Source: Planctomycetota bacterium (GTDB lineage: Bacteria; Planctomycetota; Planctomycetia; Gemmatales; Gemmataceae). Taken from it: 64,000 bases of DNA. Under the pieces are notes generated by a model. That model was not told the origin of the DNA. It searched no databases and was given only the letters and a program-made list of their open reading frames with translations. Shown here in pieces: positions 8,284-16,123 of this stretch; the first letter of the stretch is position 1; the number at the start of each line of letters is the position of its first letter. A program made the position numbers and the translations under genes. The stretch spans positions 17,328 through 81,327 of the forward strand of contig JACPPF010000047.1 in the NCBI GenBank assembly GCA_016191165.1, written 5' to 3'.

Positions 8284-9558
8284 ATGCGAATCTGCATATA
8301 CGAGGACGCCGGCGCCGGGCGCCTGGAGCCGATCGCCTTGACGCGCCCGGTCTTCGCGCTCTGGTGTGGGGCTCAAAGATTGTTTGAACGTCAGCAGCGG
8401 CATTTCACGGCAGGCGACGTTGGGTTTTGGACCCGCACCGAACAGGCGGCACTGTGGCGAATGGAGCAACCGGGCCATCCGGTCAACGACGCGGAATGGG
8501 CTCGCGCACAATCGACCGCCTGGATCAATGGCCGCTGGCTCCCTTCGGCCGATTGCGAACCCTTTTCAACCGATCCACATGTCGGAATCGCTGGCAAGCA
8601 AATTGCCTATGCGGTCTTGCCAGCGGGTGAACATCCGAATGGCGAAGGAATTGATGCCTGGTTCGAGCGGTGGACGGCGCGGCTTTCGAATCGACCCGCA
8701 GGCGGCGTGATGCTTGATTTCCTCTGGGACGTGGTCGATCAAAACGCCGCGGCCGTGGCGGAGGACTTCCACTGGTTTCAGGCCGCGCATGGGTCTCGCC
8801 CGCGGCCTGCGCAGATCGCGGTGACCGGTCCCGCTGATCGACTCGTCGTCGCGCCGGGGGCCACCATTGATCCGTTCGTCTTTGCCGACACGCGCGGCGG
8901 ACCGGTGCTGATTGATCGCGATGCCGTTGTCCATTCCTTCAGCAGGCTGGAGGGGCCGTGCTATGTCGGGCAGGAGAGCTGGATTCTCGGCGCCAAGCTG
9001 CGCGCCGGCAGTTCCATCGGACCTTGCACGCGTGTTGGCGGCGAGGTGGAAGCAAGCATCATGCAGGGCTTCAGCAACAAGTATCACGACGGTTTCCTGG
9101 GACACTCCTATGTCGGCGAATGGGTGAACCTCGCCGCCGCCACGCAGACCAGCGACCTCCGCAACGACTACGATGTGGTTCGCGTCAGCATTGATGGGCA
9201 ACGCATCGTGACCGGCAAGAACAAGATCGGCTCCTACTTCGGCGATCACGCCAAAACCGGGCTGGGCGCCCTCCTCAACACCGGCTCCACGGTCGGGCCG
9301 TTCGCCAACGTCCTCCCCGCTGGCGCCCTGCTGCCGCAGGTGATTCCCGCCTTCTGCTTGACCCAGCGCGGCGATCTACGTGAAATCACTGATTTGCGCA
9401 AAACCTTCTCCACCGCCGCTCGGGCCATGCAACGGCGCGGCAAGACGCTCACGGATACCCATCGCGAACTCTACGACTGGGTTTTTGAAACGACCGCTGA
9501 GCGCCGCCGGCAGTTCATTCGCGAAGGCGAAATGCGGCGACTGCGCAAGAGCGTTTGA
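8284..9558 (+). CDS. GlmU-like sugar nucleotidyltransferase/acetyltransferase, alternate type
   Basis: 424 residues. The sequence resembles the alternate bacterial GlmU group (TIGR03991 type), proposed to combine UDP-GlcNAc pyrophosphorylase and glucosamine-1-phosphate acetyltransferase. The N-terminal half starts MRICIYEDAGAGRLEPIALT and lacks the canonical GlmU signature GxGTRM. The second half is a left-handed beta-helix with hexapeptide-type turns (GPCYVGQESWILGAKLRAGS...IGPCTRVGGEVEASIMQGFSNKYHDGFLGHSYVGEW). GGGGGAT lies before ATG 8284. It follows glmS by 23 bp, which strongly supports an amino-sugar nucleotide role. The family is fairly sure; exact activities are inferred. Confidence 0.8.
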   Translation: MRICIYEDAGAGRLEPIALTRPVFALWCGAQRLFERQQRHFTAGDVGFWTRTEQAALWRMEQPGHPVNDAEWARAQSTAWINGRWLPSADCEPFSTDPHVGIAGKQIAYAVLPAGEHPNGEGIDAWFERWTARLSNRPAGGVMLDFLWDVVDQNAAAVAEDFHWFQAAHGSRPRPAQIAVTGPADRLVVAPGATIDPFVFADTRGGPVLIDRDAVVHSFSRLEGPCYVGQESWILGAKLRAGSSIGPCTRVGGEVEASIMQGFSNKYHDGFLGHSYVGEWVNLAAATQTSDLRNDYDVVRVSIDGQRIVTGKNKIGSYFGDHAKTGLGALLNTGSTVGPFANVLPAGALLPQVIPAFCLTQRGDLREITDLRKTFSTAARAMQRRGKTLTDTHRELYDWVFETTAERRRQFIREGEMRRLRKSV

Positions 9559-9678
9559 TCAAGAAAAAACCTTGCGAAAGTTCCTCGAATAAAAAAAGAT
9601 ACGCCCCTTGACCTGGCGCCTACAATGACACGGGAAGAACTGGCGTCCTGGTTTTCGCACCAAAAAAGGGGTCATCTC

Positions 9679-10083
9679 ATGCAACGTTTCGCGATCTTGT
9701 TCGGCGCGGCCTTGATCGGCTTTGCGGCCGTGCCAACGGTGAGTCAGGCTCAAGTAATCGTGCAGTTTGGCAGGCCCTACGCACCCCCGCCCGTGATCTT
9801 GACGCAGCCGTCCTATTATGTGGCGCCAAGCTACTACGCGGCCCCGTCGATCCCGACGTACAGTTCCAACTATTCCGCGACCTATTCGTACTACCCGCCG
9901 GGCACGACCGTTTACTCCGCGCCGCCGCCGGTGGTCACCTATTCCGCGCCGCCCTACGTTACCTATTCCGCCCCGGCTCCAGTGCTGGTGCAGCGGCCTG
10001 GCGTCGTGGAGACGCGAACTTTTTACGGGTACGGTATTTTCCGGCCCCGCGGCTACTACACGCAGACCCGAATCTTGCCGTAG
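9679..10083 (+). CDS. Tyr/Pro-rich secreted protein
   Basis: 134 residues from ATG 9679. A signal peptide covers residues 1-24 (MQRFAILFGAALIGFAAVPT...SQAQ). The mature region is low-complexity, dominated by Tyr, Pro, Ser and Ala, with repeats such as PSYYVAPSYYAAPS and several copies of VTYSAP, and a short conserved end TFYGYGIFRPRGYYTQTRIL. Such proteins are common in planctomycetes and may be cell-surface or matrix components, but no function is known. A terminator-like hairpin follows directly. Confidence 0.7.
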   Translation: MQRFAILFGAALIGFAAVPTVSQAQVIVQFGRPYAPPPVILTQPSYYVAPSYYAAPSIPTYSSNYSATYSYYPPGTTVYSAPPPVVTYSAPPYVTYSAPAPVLVQRPGVVETRTFYGYGIFRPRGYYTQTRILP

Positions 10084-10095
10084 GTTTTCCGTTGT

Positions 10096-10124
10096 TTAGC
10101 CGCTTGCCTTTGGCGAGCGGCTAA
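10096..10124. terminator. Hairpin between convergent genes
   Basis: TTAGCCGCTTGCC (10096-10108) pairs with GGCGAGCGGCTAA (10112-10124) with one mismatch and a 3-base loop, between the Tyr/Pro-rich gene and pdxJ, which converge. There is no U-run. The TTAGCCGC end is shared with the palindromes at 60910 and 63650. Confidence 0.5.
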
Positions 10125-10129
10125 GCCGT

Positions 10130-10855
10130 TCAATCGCACGCCGCCCGGATCGCGTCTTTCATTTCTCGCACGGCCCTTTCCATGCCGACCAGCACGGCCC
10201 GCGATACGATGCTATGTCCGATGTTGAGTTCTTCCACGCCAGGAATCTGCGCGATCGCGCGCACGTTTTCGTAGTTGAGCCCATGCCCCATGTGGACATT
10301 GAGGCCGATCTGCCTGGCGAATTCGGTCGATTCCTGAAGGGCGTTCAATTCGATTTGCCGCGCTGCGTGGGTTTTTGCCTCGGCGTAGCGCGCGGTTTGG
10401 ATTTCGATGGCTCGTGCGCCGAGAATCTTGGCGATTTCGATCTGTCGGTTGTCCGGGTCGATGAAGAGAGCGACGGCGATGCCGGCTTCGTGGAGTTTTT
10501 TCATCGCCGCGGCGACGGCGGTCTGATGGGTAACGATGTCCAACCCGCCTTCGGTCGTCAATTCTTCGCGCTTCTCGGGAACCAGTGTCGCCTGCTCGGG
10601 CTTGATTTCACAGGCGATGGCGACGATCTCGTCGGCGACCGAAAGTTCCAGATTCAAGATCGTTGTCACCACTTGCCGCAAGAGGCGCACGTCGCGGTCG
10701 TTGATATGCCGACGATCCTCGCGCAGGTGAATGGTGATGCCGTCGGCGCCCCCAAGCGTTGCCAGCACGGCAGCGGCGACCGGGTCCGGCTCAAGGGCTC
10801 GTCGAGCTTGCCGCACGGTCGCAACGTGATCGATATTGACACCCAGACGAATCAT
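10130..10855 (-). CDS. pdxJ: Pyridoxine 5'-phosphate synthase
   Basis: 241 residues, the normal PdxJ length. It condenses 3-amino-2-oxopropyl phosphate with 1-deoxyxylulose 5-phosphate to give pyridoxine 5'-phosphate, the last ring-forming step of vitamin B6 synthesis. Signature segments are all present: [16 protein letters not shown] at the N-terminus, [12 protein letters not shown], then [29 protein letters not shown], and [13 protein letters not shown] with the glycine-rich end [21 protein letters not shown] 10855 is used because similarity begins at [10 protein letters not shown]. It stands alone, with a large palindrome upstream and a hairpin downstream. Confidence 0.97.
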   Translation of the reverse strand: MIRLGVNIDHVATVRQARRALEPDPVAAAVLATLGGADGITIHLREDRRHINDRDVRLLRQVVTTILNLELSVADEIVAIACEIKPEQATLVPEKREELTTEGGLDIVTHQTAVAAAMKKLHEAGIAVALFIDPDNRQIEIAKILGARAIEIQTARYAEAKTHAARQIELNALQESTEFARQIGLNVHMGHGLNYENVRAIAQIPGVEELNIGHSIVSRAVLVGMERAVREMKDAIRAACD

Positions 10856-10894
10856 GGCCCACGGTTCCTTGACGTACGGTGTGTCCACATCCAG

Positions 10895-11013
10895 TACCGT
10901 TCGTCAAGCGAAGGGCTACCAGCCCCACGCGCAAGCGTGGAGGTTTGGGCAGCCTCCCAAAACCCCGACGCTTGCGCGCGTGGGGCTGGTCAAATGCTCC
11001 GCGACGAACGGTA
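10895..11013. repeat. Long palindromic repeat, family A, copy 1
   Basis: Outer arms TACCGTTCGTC (10895-10905) and GACGAACGGTA (11003-11013) are perfect. Inside lies the second pair ACCAGCCCCACGCG / CGCGTGGGGCTGGT with GCAAGCG cores. The whole 119-bp unit could fold into a long hairpin. A second copy at 53171-53293 shares the inner sequence and the GTTCGTCAAGCG flank. It lies between pdxJ and the Trm112-like gene and codes for nothing. Confidence 0.75.
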
Positions 11014-11019
11014 TGGTGT

Positions 11020-11250
11020 CTACACCGGTGCCGATTTTGCGTTGTCACTGCGCTGGCACGGGAGTTGGGCTATGCTTTCGCAGCCCGCGGGCAGTTCGGC
11101 TTCCTCGACGATCAACGCCGGGAAGCCATCCTTGATCTGAAACCGCAGCGCGCAGCGCTCGCATTCCAGGTTCTCGCCTTGCATTCGCAGGCGAACATTG
11201 CTGGGATCGAGCGGGCAGCGCAGTATTTCAAGCAGGTCCTGGCTGATCAT
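11020..11250 (-). CDS. Trm112-like zinc-ribbon protein
   Basis: 76 residues from ATG 11250. The start (LLEILRCPLDPSNVRL) and the later CERCALRFQIKDGFPALIVEEAE match the Trm112/UPF0434 (YcaR-like) family, small zinc-ribbon proteins. In eukaryotes and archaea Trm112 activates methyltransferases; the bacterial role is less clear. Cys20, Cys38 and Cys41 approximately are candidates for zinc binding, though the usual four-Cys set looks incomplete. The C-terminal tail (QLPCQRSDNAKSAPV) is not part of the family. It ends just before the palindrome at 10895-11013. Confidence 0.75.
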   Translation of the reverse strand: MISQDLLEILRCPLDPSNVRLRMQGENLECERCALRFQIKDGFPALIVEEAELPAGCESIAQLPCQRSDNAKSAPV

Positions 11251-11332
11251 CCCTTCGGACTCCGGTCGGTTCAATCCGTTTCCTCGCCTGCGGCCCCCGC
11301 CTGGGAACGAGGCCTCTTTCAGTTGCTGACGG

Positions 11333-12583
11333 TCATTCTTCCAACTCGTTCTTCGGGTTGATCCGGTCGTACAAGATCGCCCGGCATTTCATGATCAGCA
11401 TGGCATACCGCAGGATGAACAGCAACAGGAAAAAAAACCACAGACAGTACAAAACGCGCAGCACGATCACCAGCACGGGAGACGCGCCACAGATGCTGAG
11501 CAAATGATATGCGACCAGGATGAACAACGCGCCCAGGCTCATCTGTGTCAGGCCCTTGCCACCGGACTCCAGGCCTTCGTCTTTGATCGATGTGCCGATC
11601 GACCAGATAAAGACACAGCCCATCGTTGGCTGGAGGTAGAGGGTGAACAAGAGGAGGAGGTTGAGAAAGTTCTCCCAGAACGGCGCCCCGCTCCACATGA
11701 TCTGGATGGGAACGCGCCGCTCCATGTTGTATTCCGTCATCGGGAGTTCCGGCGTGACGTAAGGAGTCAGCACGTAACCGATCGCGCCGACCACTGGTAG
11801 AAACTTGAAGAAGAACTGAAAGAAGAAATTCAAAAGCCCTGCCGACAGGCTGATAATGAGCTGGGTGAACGTGCCAAAGCGGCGCGGCACTGGCAGGCAG
11901 ACCACATGCCCGATGGCCCAGGCGATTGCCTGAAAGAAATAAAAGATCGATGCGGTCACGATGCAGAAGCGAGCGTAGCCCTGAAAATCACTCCCCGCGA
12001 TCATCCCCAGGTAAACCTCGATCAAGGGGATGTCCCAGAATTCACCCCCACGTGGCAACGGGTCGTCTCCGCCACGGTTTTGCAGGTTGAGCGCAACGAG
12101 CTTGGCATATTCGGGAAGCTCAACGGTGCCGATCAGGACGAACGAGCCTTGAAGCAGGTGAGTGAAGAACCAGATCCACACGCCGACCGAGACGATCAAC
12201 AGGCCGACGCGAACCTTCTGCCAGGACTTGGCGTCCGGAATGGCGCGGGTCTTGCGCGTGACCTTGGGGAGCTTCTTGCGGTCTTTTTTTTTGCCCCGGG
12301 TCTCCTCTTCGGCCTGCATCGCCTTGCGCCGCTCTTCGAGCTCGGGGTCGGTGTAGACGCCGTAGTTTTCTTCCTCCTCCGGCGGGGCAGCGGTCACGGC
12401 AGGCGCGGCCGTCACGGCGGCCGCGGGATTGTCGGCAGCAGCGGCGATATTGGTATCGGGCTCTTCTGCTTTGATGAGGTTGATCGCGTCGCACTTGGGG
12501 CATTTCGCCCGTTTCCCCGCCTTTTCCAGGGAGAACTTCATCGCGTGCTTGCACATCTTGCAGCGTACGACAATCGTGTCCAT
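11333..12583 (-). CDS. Zinc-ribbon multi-pass membrane protein
   Basis: 416 residues. The N-terminus is an MJ0042-like zinc ribbon (CKMCKHAMKFS...AKCPKC). A charged/Ala-rich linker follows to about 110, then roughly eight hydrophobic segments from about 128 to 405, including VGLLIVSVGVWIWFFTHLL, LLNFFFQFFFKFLPVVG and VLYCLWFFFLLLFILRYAML. No transporter or enzyme motif is visible. Proteins with this ribbon-plus-membrane layout are frequent in planctomycetes and are uncharacterised. The gene stands alone on the minus strand between the Trm112-like and phosphatase genes. Confidence 0.75.
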   Translation of the reverse strand: MDTIVVRCKMCKHAMKFSLEKAGKRAKCPKCDAINLIKAEEPDTNIAAAADNPAAAVTAAPAVTAAPPEEEENYGVYTDPELEERRKAMQAEEETRGKKKDRKKLPKVTRKTRAIPDAKSWQKVRVGLLIVSVGVWIWFFTHLLQGSFVLIGTVELPEYAKLVALNLQNRGGDDPLPRGGEFWDIPLIEVYLGMIAGSDFQGYARFCIVTASIFYFFQAIAWAIGHVVCLPVPRRFGTFTQLIISLSAGLLNFFFQFFFKFLPVVGAIGYVLTPYVTPELPMTEYNMERRVPIQIMWSGAPFWENFLNLLLLFTLYLQPTMGCVFIWSIGTSIKDEGLESGGKGLTQMSLGALFILVAYHLLSICGASPVLVIVLRVLYCLWFFFLLLFILRYAMLIMKCRAILYDRINPKNELEE

Positions 12584-12716
12584 AGAGTTCGGCGCGAATA
12601 GGGGCCAAGTTCCAAAGATTACAAGGGTCGATCAACTTCCATTGTATGGCTGCCACTTGACGACGCAACATGACCTTGTCGCGTTCGTAAAAGGCCCCTT
12701 GGGCTCCTGAACCTTG

Positions 12717-14453
12717 TCATTTGAACAGGCCCGCCGGTACCGGGAATATCGCATCCCGCGGGGCGGGGATGCCGAGCGCCTCCGCAAGAATGCTCGCCAG
12801 CGCCTGCGGCGCGATACGCTCGTCGCGCGTCCCACTCTGAACGCGTGGCCCCATCACCAGCAACGGCACATGCGTATCGTAAGCATGCGGCGTGCCATGC
12901 GACGTGCGATAGGCGGGGCTTTTCTCCGGGTTCTTCGACAGCGTGGGCGACGACCAAAGGTGATACGGTTTCAGAATCACCATCACGTCCCCGCTGCCAT
13001 CGGGATGAAAGGAACGCTGCACAGCGTCAAAGAGCTCCGCCGAGTCCTTCTTTTTGGGGCCCATCAATTCGGTGCGCGTGAAGGCGTGCTCGATTCCTGC
13101 CTGGCCGTTGAACCATTCCGCGAGAGCTTTCTCCACGTCTGGCTGGGGAAGCTTCAGCTCCTTGAGCGCGGCGCGATTGAAGTAGACCCACGAATTGCTA
13201 CGACCGGGTTGCTCGAACCACATCGCCTTCTTACCGGCTGGCAGGAATTTTTGGTTTAGAAAAACCTCGGCCCTGGTCGTAAGCAAATCGGGATCGATGC
13301 GGGCCGCCGTCTTTCCCTTGGTTCGCGCGAACTCCGGTAGCGGGCACACGCCGTGGTCGGCGCTCACGGCGAAATAATAGTTGTTCTTGCCAACCTTCGC
13401 ATCGAGGAATTCCAGCAAGTCCTTCACCAAACGGTCGGAACGCAAAGTAACGTCGAGCACCTCTTGTGAATCCGGACCCCAGGCGTGGCCGATCAGATCG
13501 TTCGAGGAGAAGCCCAGAAAGAGCAGATCGACCGAATCGGACTGCCCGAGCTTTTCGTTGACGATCGCCGTCTTTGCGAATTCAACCAGCATCTCGCTGC
13601 CCATTGGCGAACAGGTGACGGCGTTGTAGTAGATTTGCTTATTCAGCTTCTCGTCCTTGAGCTTACCGAGCTGGAACGGGTGGGGAAAGGTTCGGCCCTG
13701 GAGGTATCCGGTGCCTTCGGCGGAGAAATCGTCCGGCCCGCTAAACTTGGCGTAGTCGAGTTGTTTGTCGAAGCGGTTCCATTCCTTGCCAAGCCAGCGA
13801 TCCGCCATGCGAGTTTTGTTGAACTTGGTGACCCAGCGATGCGGATCGGGGCGATAGTAGGGCGAGGTCACGAAGTTGCCGGAGGAAGTGCTGAACCAAT
13901 AGCAGATCTGGGCGCGCAGGGCCGCCATCAGGATGGCGGCACGGTCCTTGATCCCGAGCGAGGCAACTCGGCCCTTGCCCAGCAGCACGCGCAGCAGGAC
14001 ATCGCCCAGGGATTCCGACATGCGGCGGTAGGGTCCGGGCCCCTTGGTGCGCTCCTCCGGCGGCGGCGTCACCGAGGATACGCTCTCGCGGGTGGCGCGA
14101 TCGTACCAGTCGTTGGCGACGATGCCGTGTTTGGACGGCGGCGTTCCCGTGACCAGCGAGGTGTGCCCTGGCGCGGTCAACGTGTAGGCATAGGGATAGT
14201 GGCATTCGGTGAACCAGGCGCCGTCCTTTTGCAAGCGCTTGAATCCGCCATCGCCGAAAAGCGGCTGCCATTTCTTGAGATAGTCGCCACGCATCTGATC
14301 GAAGACGACAAGTACGACCAGCTTGGGTTTTCCCTTGAGGTCGGCTGCTGCGACCGGGGCTGGTTGTTCGTCTCTCAGCAGATACCAAAGGGACACGATT
14401 ATTACAGCAAAGGCTGCCGCGGCACTGCCGAGCCAGACCCAGGGGTTTCGCAT
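12717..14453 (-). CDS. PafA-like alkaline phosphatase family protein
   Basis: 578 residues. An N-terminal hydrophobic anchor (about 7-26) is followed by an alkaline-phosphatase-superfamily domain. Catalytic elements are visible: VVFDQMRGDYL (first metal Asp), YTLTAPGHTSLVTGTPPS (nucleophile Thr), DLIGHAWGPDS, SADHGV and SHGTPHAYDTHVPLLVMGP. This matches PafA-type phosphatases and nucleotide pyrophosphatase relatives, which cleave phosphate esters outside the cytoplasm. Thr rather than Ser as nucleophile is usual in PafA. The substrate is not predictable. It is upstream of the zinc-ribbon membrane gene on the same strand, 133 bp apart, so shared transcription is possible but unproven. Confidence 0.9.
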   Translation of the reverse strand: MRNPWVWLGSAAAAFAVIIVSLWYLLRDEQPAPVAAADLKGKPKLVVLVVFDQMRGDYLKKWQPLFGDGGFKRLQKDGAWFTECHYPYAYTLTAPGHTSLVTGTPPSKHGIVANDWYDRATRESVSSVTPPPEERTKGPGPYRRMSESLGDVLLRVLLGKGRVASLGIKDRAAILMAALRAQICYWFSTSSGNFVTSPYYRPDPHRWVTKFNKTRMADRWLGKEWNRFDKQLDYAKFSGPDDFSAEGTGYLQGRTFPHPFQLGKLKDEKLNKQIYYNAVTCSPMGSEMLVEFAKTAIVNEKLGQSDSVDLLFLGFSSNDLIGHAWGPDSQEVLDVTLRSDRLVKDLLEFLDAKVGKNNYYFAVSADHGVCPLPEFARTKGKTAARIDPDLLTTRAEVFLNQKFLPAGKKAMWFEQPGRSNSWVYFNRAALKELKLPQPDVEKALAEWFNGQAGIEHAFTRTELMGPKKKDSAELFDAVQRSFHPDGSGDVMVILKPYHLWSSPTLSKNPEKSPAYRTSHGTPHAYDTHVPLLVMGPRVQSGTRDERIAPQALASILAEALGIPAPRDAIFPVPAGLFK

Positions 14454-14471
14454 GAATGGTCGCTCCGTTGT

Positions 14472-14999
14472 TTAGATTTGGTAGTCCGGATTGTTGGGGG
14501 GTTGATCGTATCGTTCGTGGTTTTTTTGGCGCAGCCCGGGCTTTTGCAGATTCCGCTTCCCCAGTGATTTCAGGCCCCAATATATGACCATCGCCAACCC
14601 GGCCGACATGAGCCCTGCCGCCGCGCTTGCGGCTTCCGAATCGGAATCGACAATGAGCCGCATGGCCACGAAAATCATGAGGATGCCGAAGCCGAGGCGA
14701 AACCAAAAATCCGGGACATTTTCCACCAACCCGCGGCTGGCAAAAGCTCCCAGACAAAAGGCCCCGGCGATCCACAGGGCGGCTGGTAAATCAACGTGGC
14801 CCATGTTGTAGGCTCGCCACGCAGCGGGTAATCCGATGGGGGGAATCAGGATTGCCAACGTCGTCCCGGCGGCGCGGTGCGGGTCCATGCGACACAACCA
14901 AACCAGCGCAGGCACCAACAACACGCCCCCGCCGATCCCCATCACGCCGCTGATTCCGCCCACTGCCAGGCCGATGACAACGTATAACACAATCTGCAT
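14472..14999 (-). CDS. TauE/SafE-family membrane protein (short form)
   Basis: 175 residues from ATG 14999. GVMGIGGGVLLVPALVWLCRM and AAGTTLAILIPPIGLPAAWRAYNMGHVDLPAAL are typical of the TauE/SafE sulfite-exporter family. About four to five membrane segments occupy the first 145 residues; the tail is short and basic. Full-length family members run near 250 residues with an internal duplication, so this is a single-repeat version that may dimerise. The transported ion is unknown. It lies 18 bp upstream of the phosphatase gene on the same strand, so co-transcription is likely. Confidence 0.85.
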   Translation of the reverse strand: MQIVLYVVIGLAVGGISGVMGIGGGVLLVPALVWLCRMDPHRAAGTTLAILIPPIGLPAAWRAYNMGHVDLPAALWIAGAFCLGAFASRGLVENVPDFWFRLGFGILMIFVAMRLIVDSDSEAASAAAGLMSAGLAMVIYWGLKSLGKRNLQKPGLRQKNHERYDQPPNNPDYQI

Positions 15000-15124
15000 G
15001 ATCCACCGGCTTTCCGGACAAGTACAGCCTTGCACAACGAGCACCAGGCGAGAGTCGCGGCCATGCCCGAAAATCAAGGCGCCGCATTATTGCTGGGAAC
15101 CTGCCCATTCCTTTTTCCTGTCGT

Positions 15125-15964
15125 TCATCCTCGGTGGAAGGTCAAACCCTTGAATCGCCGTACGCAATTCGTGATCGCGACCTCCGTCGGCAAGCGCTCC
15201 ACGCTCGACGCGCCGTAGAAGCCGACCACGCCCTCGGTGTGCTCCAGAATGTACTGTGCGTCCTCCGGCTCCGAGATCGGCCCGCCGTGGCACAATACGA
15301 GGATATACTTATTCACTTTCTTGGCCGCGTCGTGCATCGCTTGCACGCTTCTGGCGGCATCGTTGAGCGTCATGGCCGTCTGAGCGCCAATCGAGCCCTT
15401 GGTGGTCAGCCCCATGTGCGGGATGAGGATGTCCGCGCCGGCTTTCGCCATCGCGCTCGCTTCATCCGGGTTGAACGCATAGGGCGTCGTCAAGAGGCCC
15501 ATTTCGTGGGCGAGGCGAATCATATCGACTTCCAGGCCGAAACCCATGCCGGTCTCTTCGAGGTTCTGGCGAAACTTGCCGTCGTATAGCCCGACCGTGG
15601 GAAAATTCTGCACGCCGGAAAAGCCGGCGGTGATGACATCGCGCAAGAAAAACTTCATGATGCGAAACGGATCGGTGCCGCACACGCCCGCCAGCACCGG
15701 AGTGTGCTTGACGACGGGCAGCACCTCGCGCGCCATGTCCATGACGATCTGGTTGGCGTCGCCATAGGGCATCATGCCCGAAAGCGAGCCACGGCCCGCC
15801 ATGCGGAATCGCCCGGAGTTGTAGATGATGAGCAGATCGATCCCGCCCGCCTCGGCACATTTTGCGGAGATGCCCGTGCCCGCCCCGCCGCCGACAATCG
15901 GTGTGCCAGCGGCGACCTGGGCTCGCAGGCGCTGGAGGATTTCGTCTCGCGAAATGAGGCTCAT
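15125..15964 (-). CDS. PEP-hydrolase-like TIM-barrel protein (Tm-1 C-terminal half)
   Basis: 279 residues. It matches the PF09370 family, a TIM barrel annotated as phosphoenolpyruvate hydrolase-like or signal transduction protein: [70 protein letters not shown], then [15 protein letters not shown] and [14 protein letters not shown]. The true activity is uncertain. In the tomato Tm-1 resistance protein this domain follows a UPF0261 domain in one chain; here the UPF0261 gene is divergently transcribed 159 bp away. That arrangement supports a joint role. Confidence 0.9.
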   Translation of the reverse strand: MSLISRDEILQRLRAQVAAGTPIVGGGAGTGISAKCAEAGGIDLLIIYNSGRFRMAGRGSLSGMMPYGDANQIVMDMAREVLPVVKHTPVLAGVCGTDPFRIMKFFLRDVITAGFSGVQNFPTVGLYDGKFRQNLEETGMGFGLEVDMIRLAHEMGLLTTPYAFNPDEASAMAKAGADILIPHMGLTTKGSIGAQTAMTLNDAARSVQAMHDAAKKVNKYILVLCHGGPISEPEDAQYILEHTEGVVGFYGASSVERLPTEVAITNCVRRFKGLTFHRG

Positions 15965-16123
15965 GGTTGCACCCAGGTCTTAGCGGGAATTTGAAGATTT
16001 TATATCATCTTCGCGAGACAACGTATAAGAAATGGAAAACGCCTGGACCGCGTTTAGCGGCCCCAGTGAAGCGCGAATCGCTCGACGCTTCTTCGCGAAC
16101 GCTAAACGAAGAGAAAAATCGCC

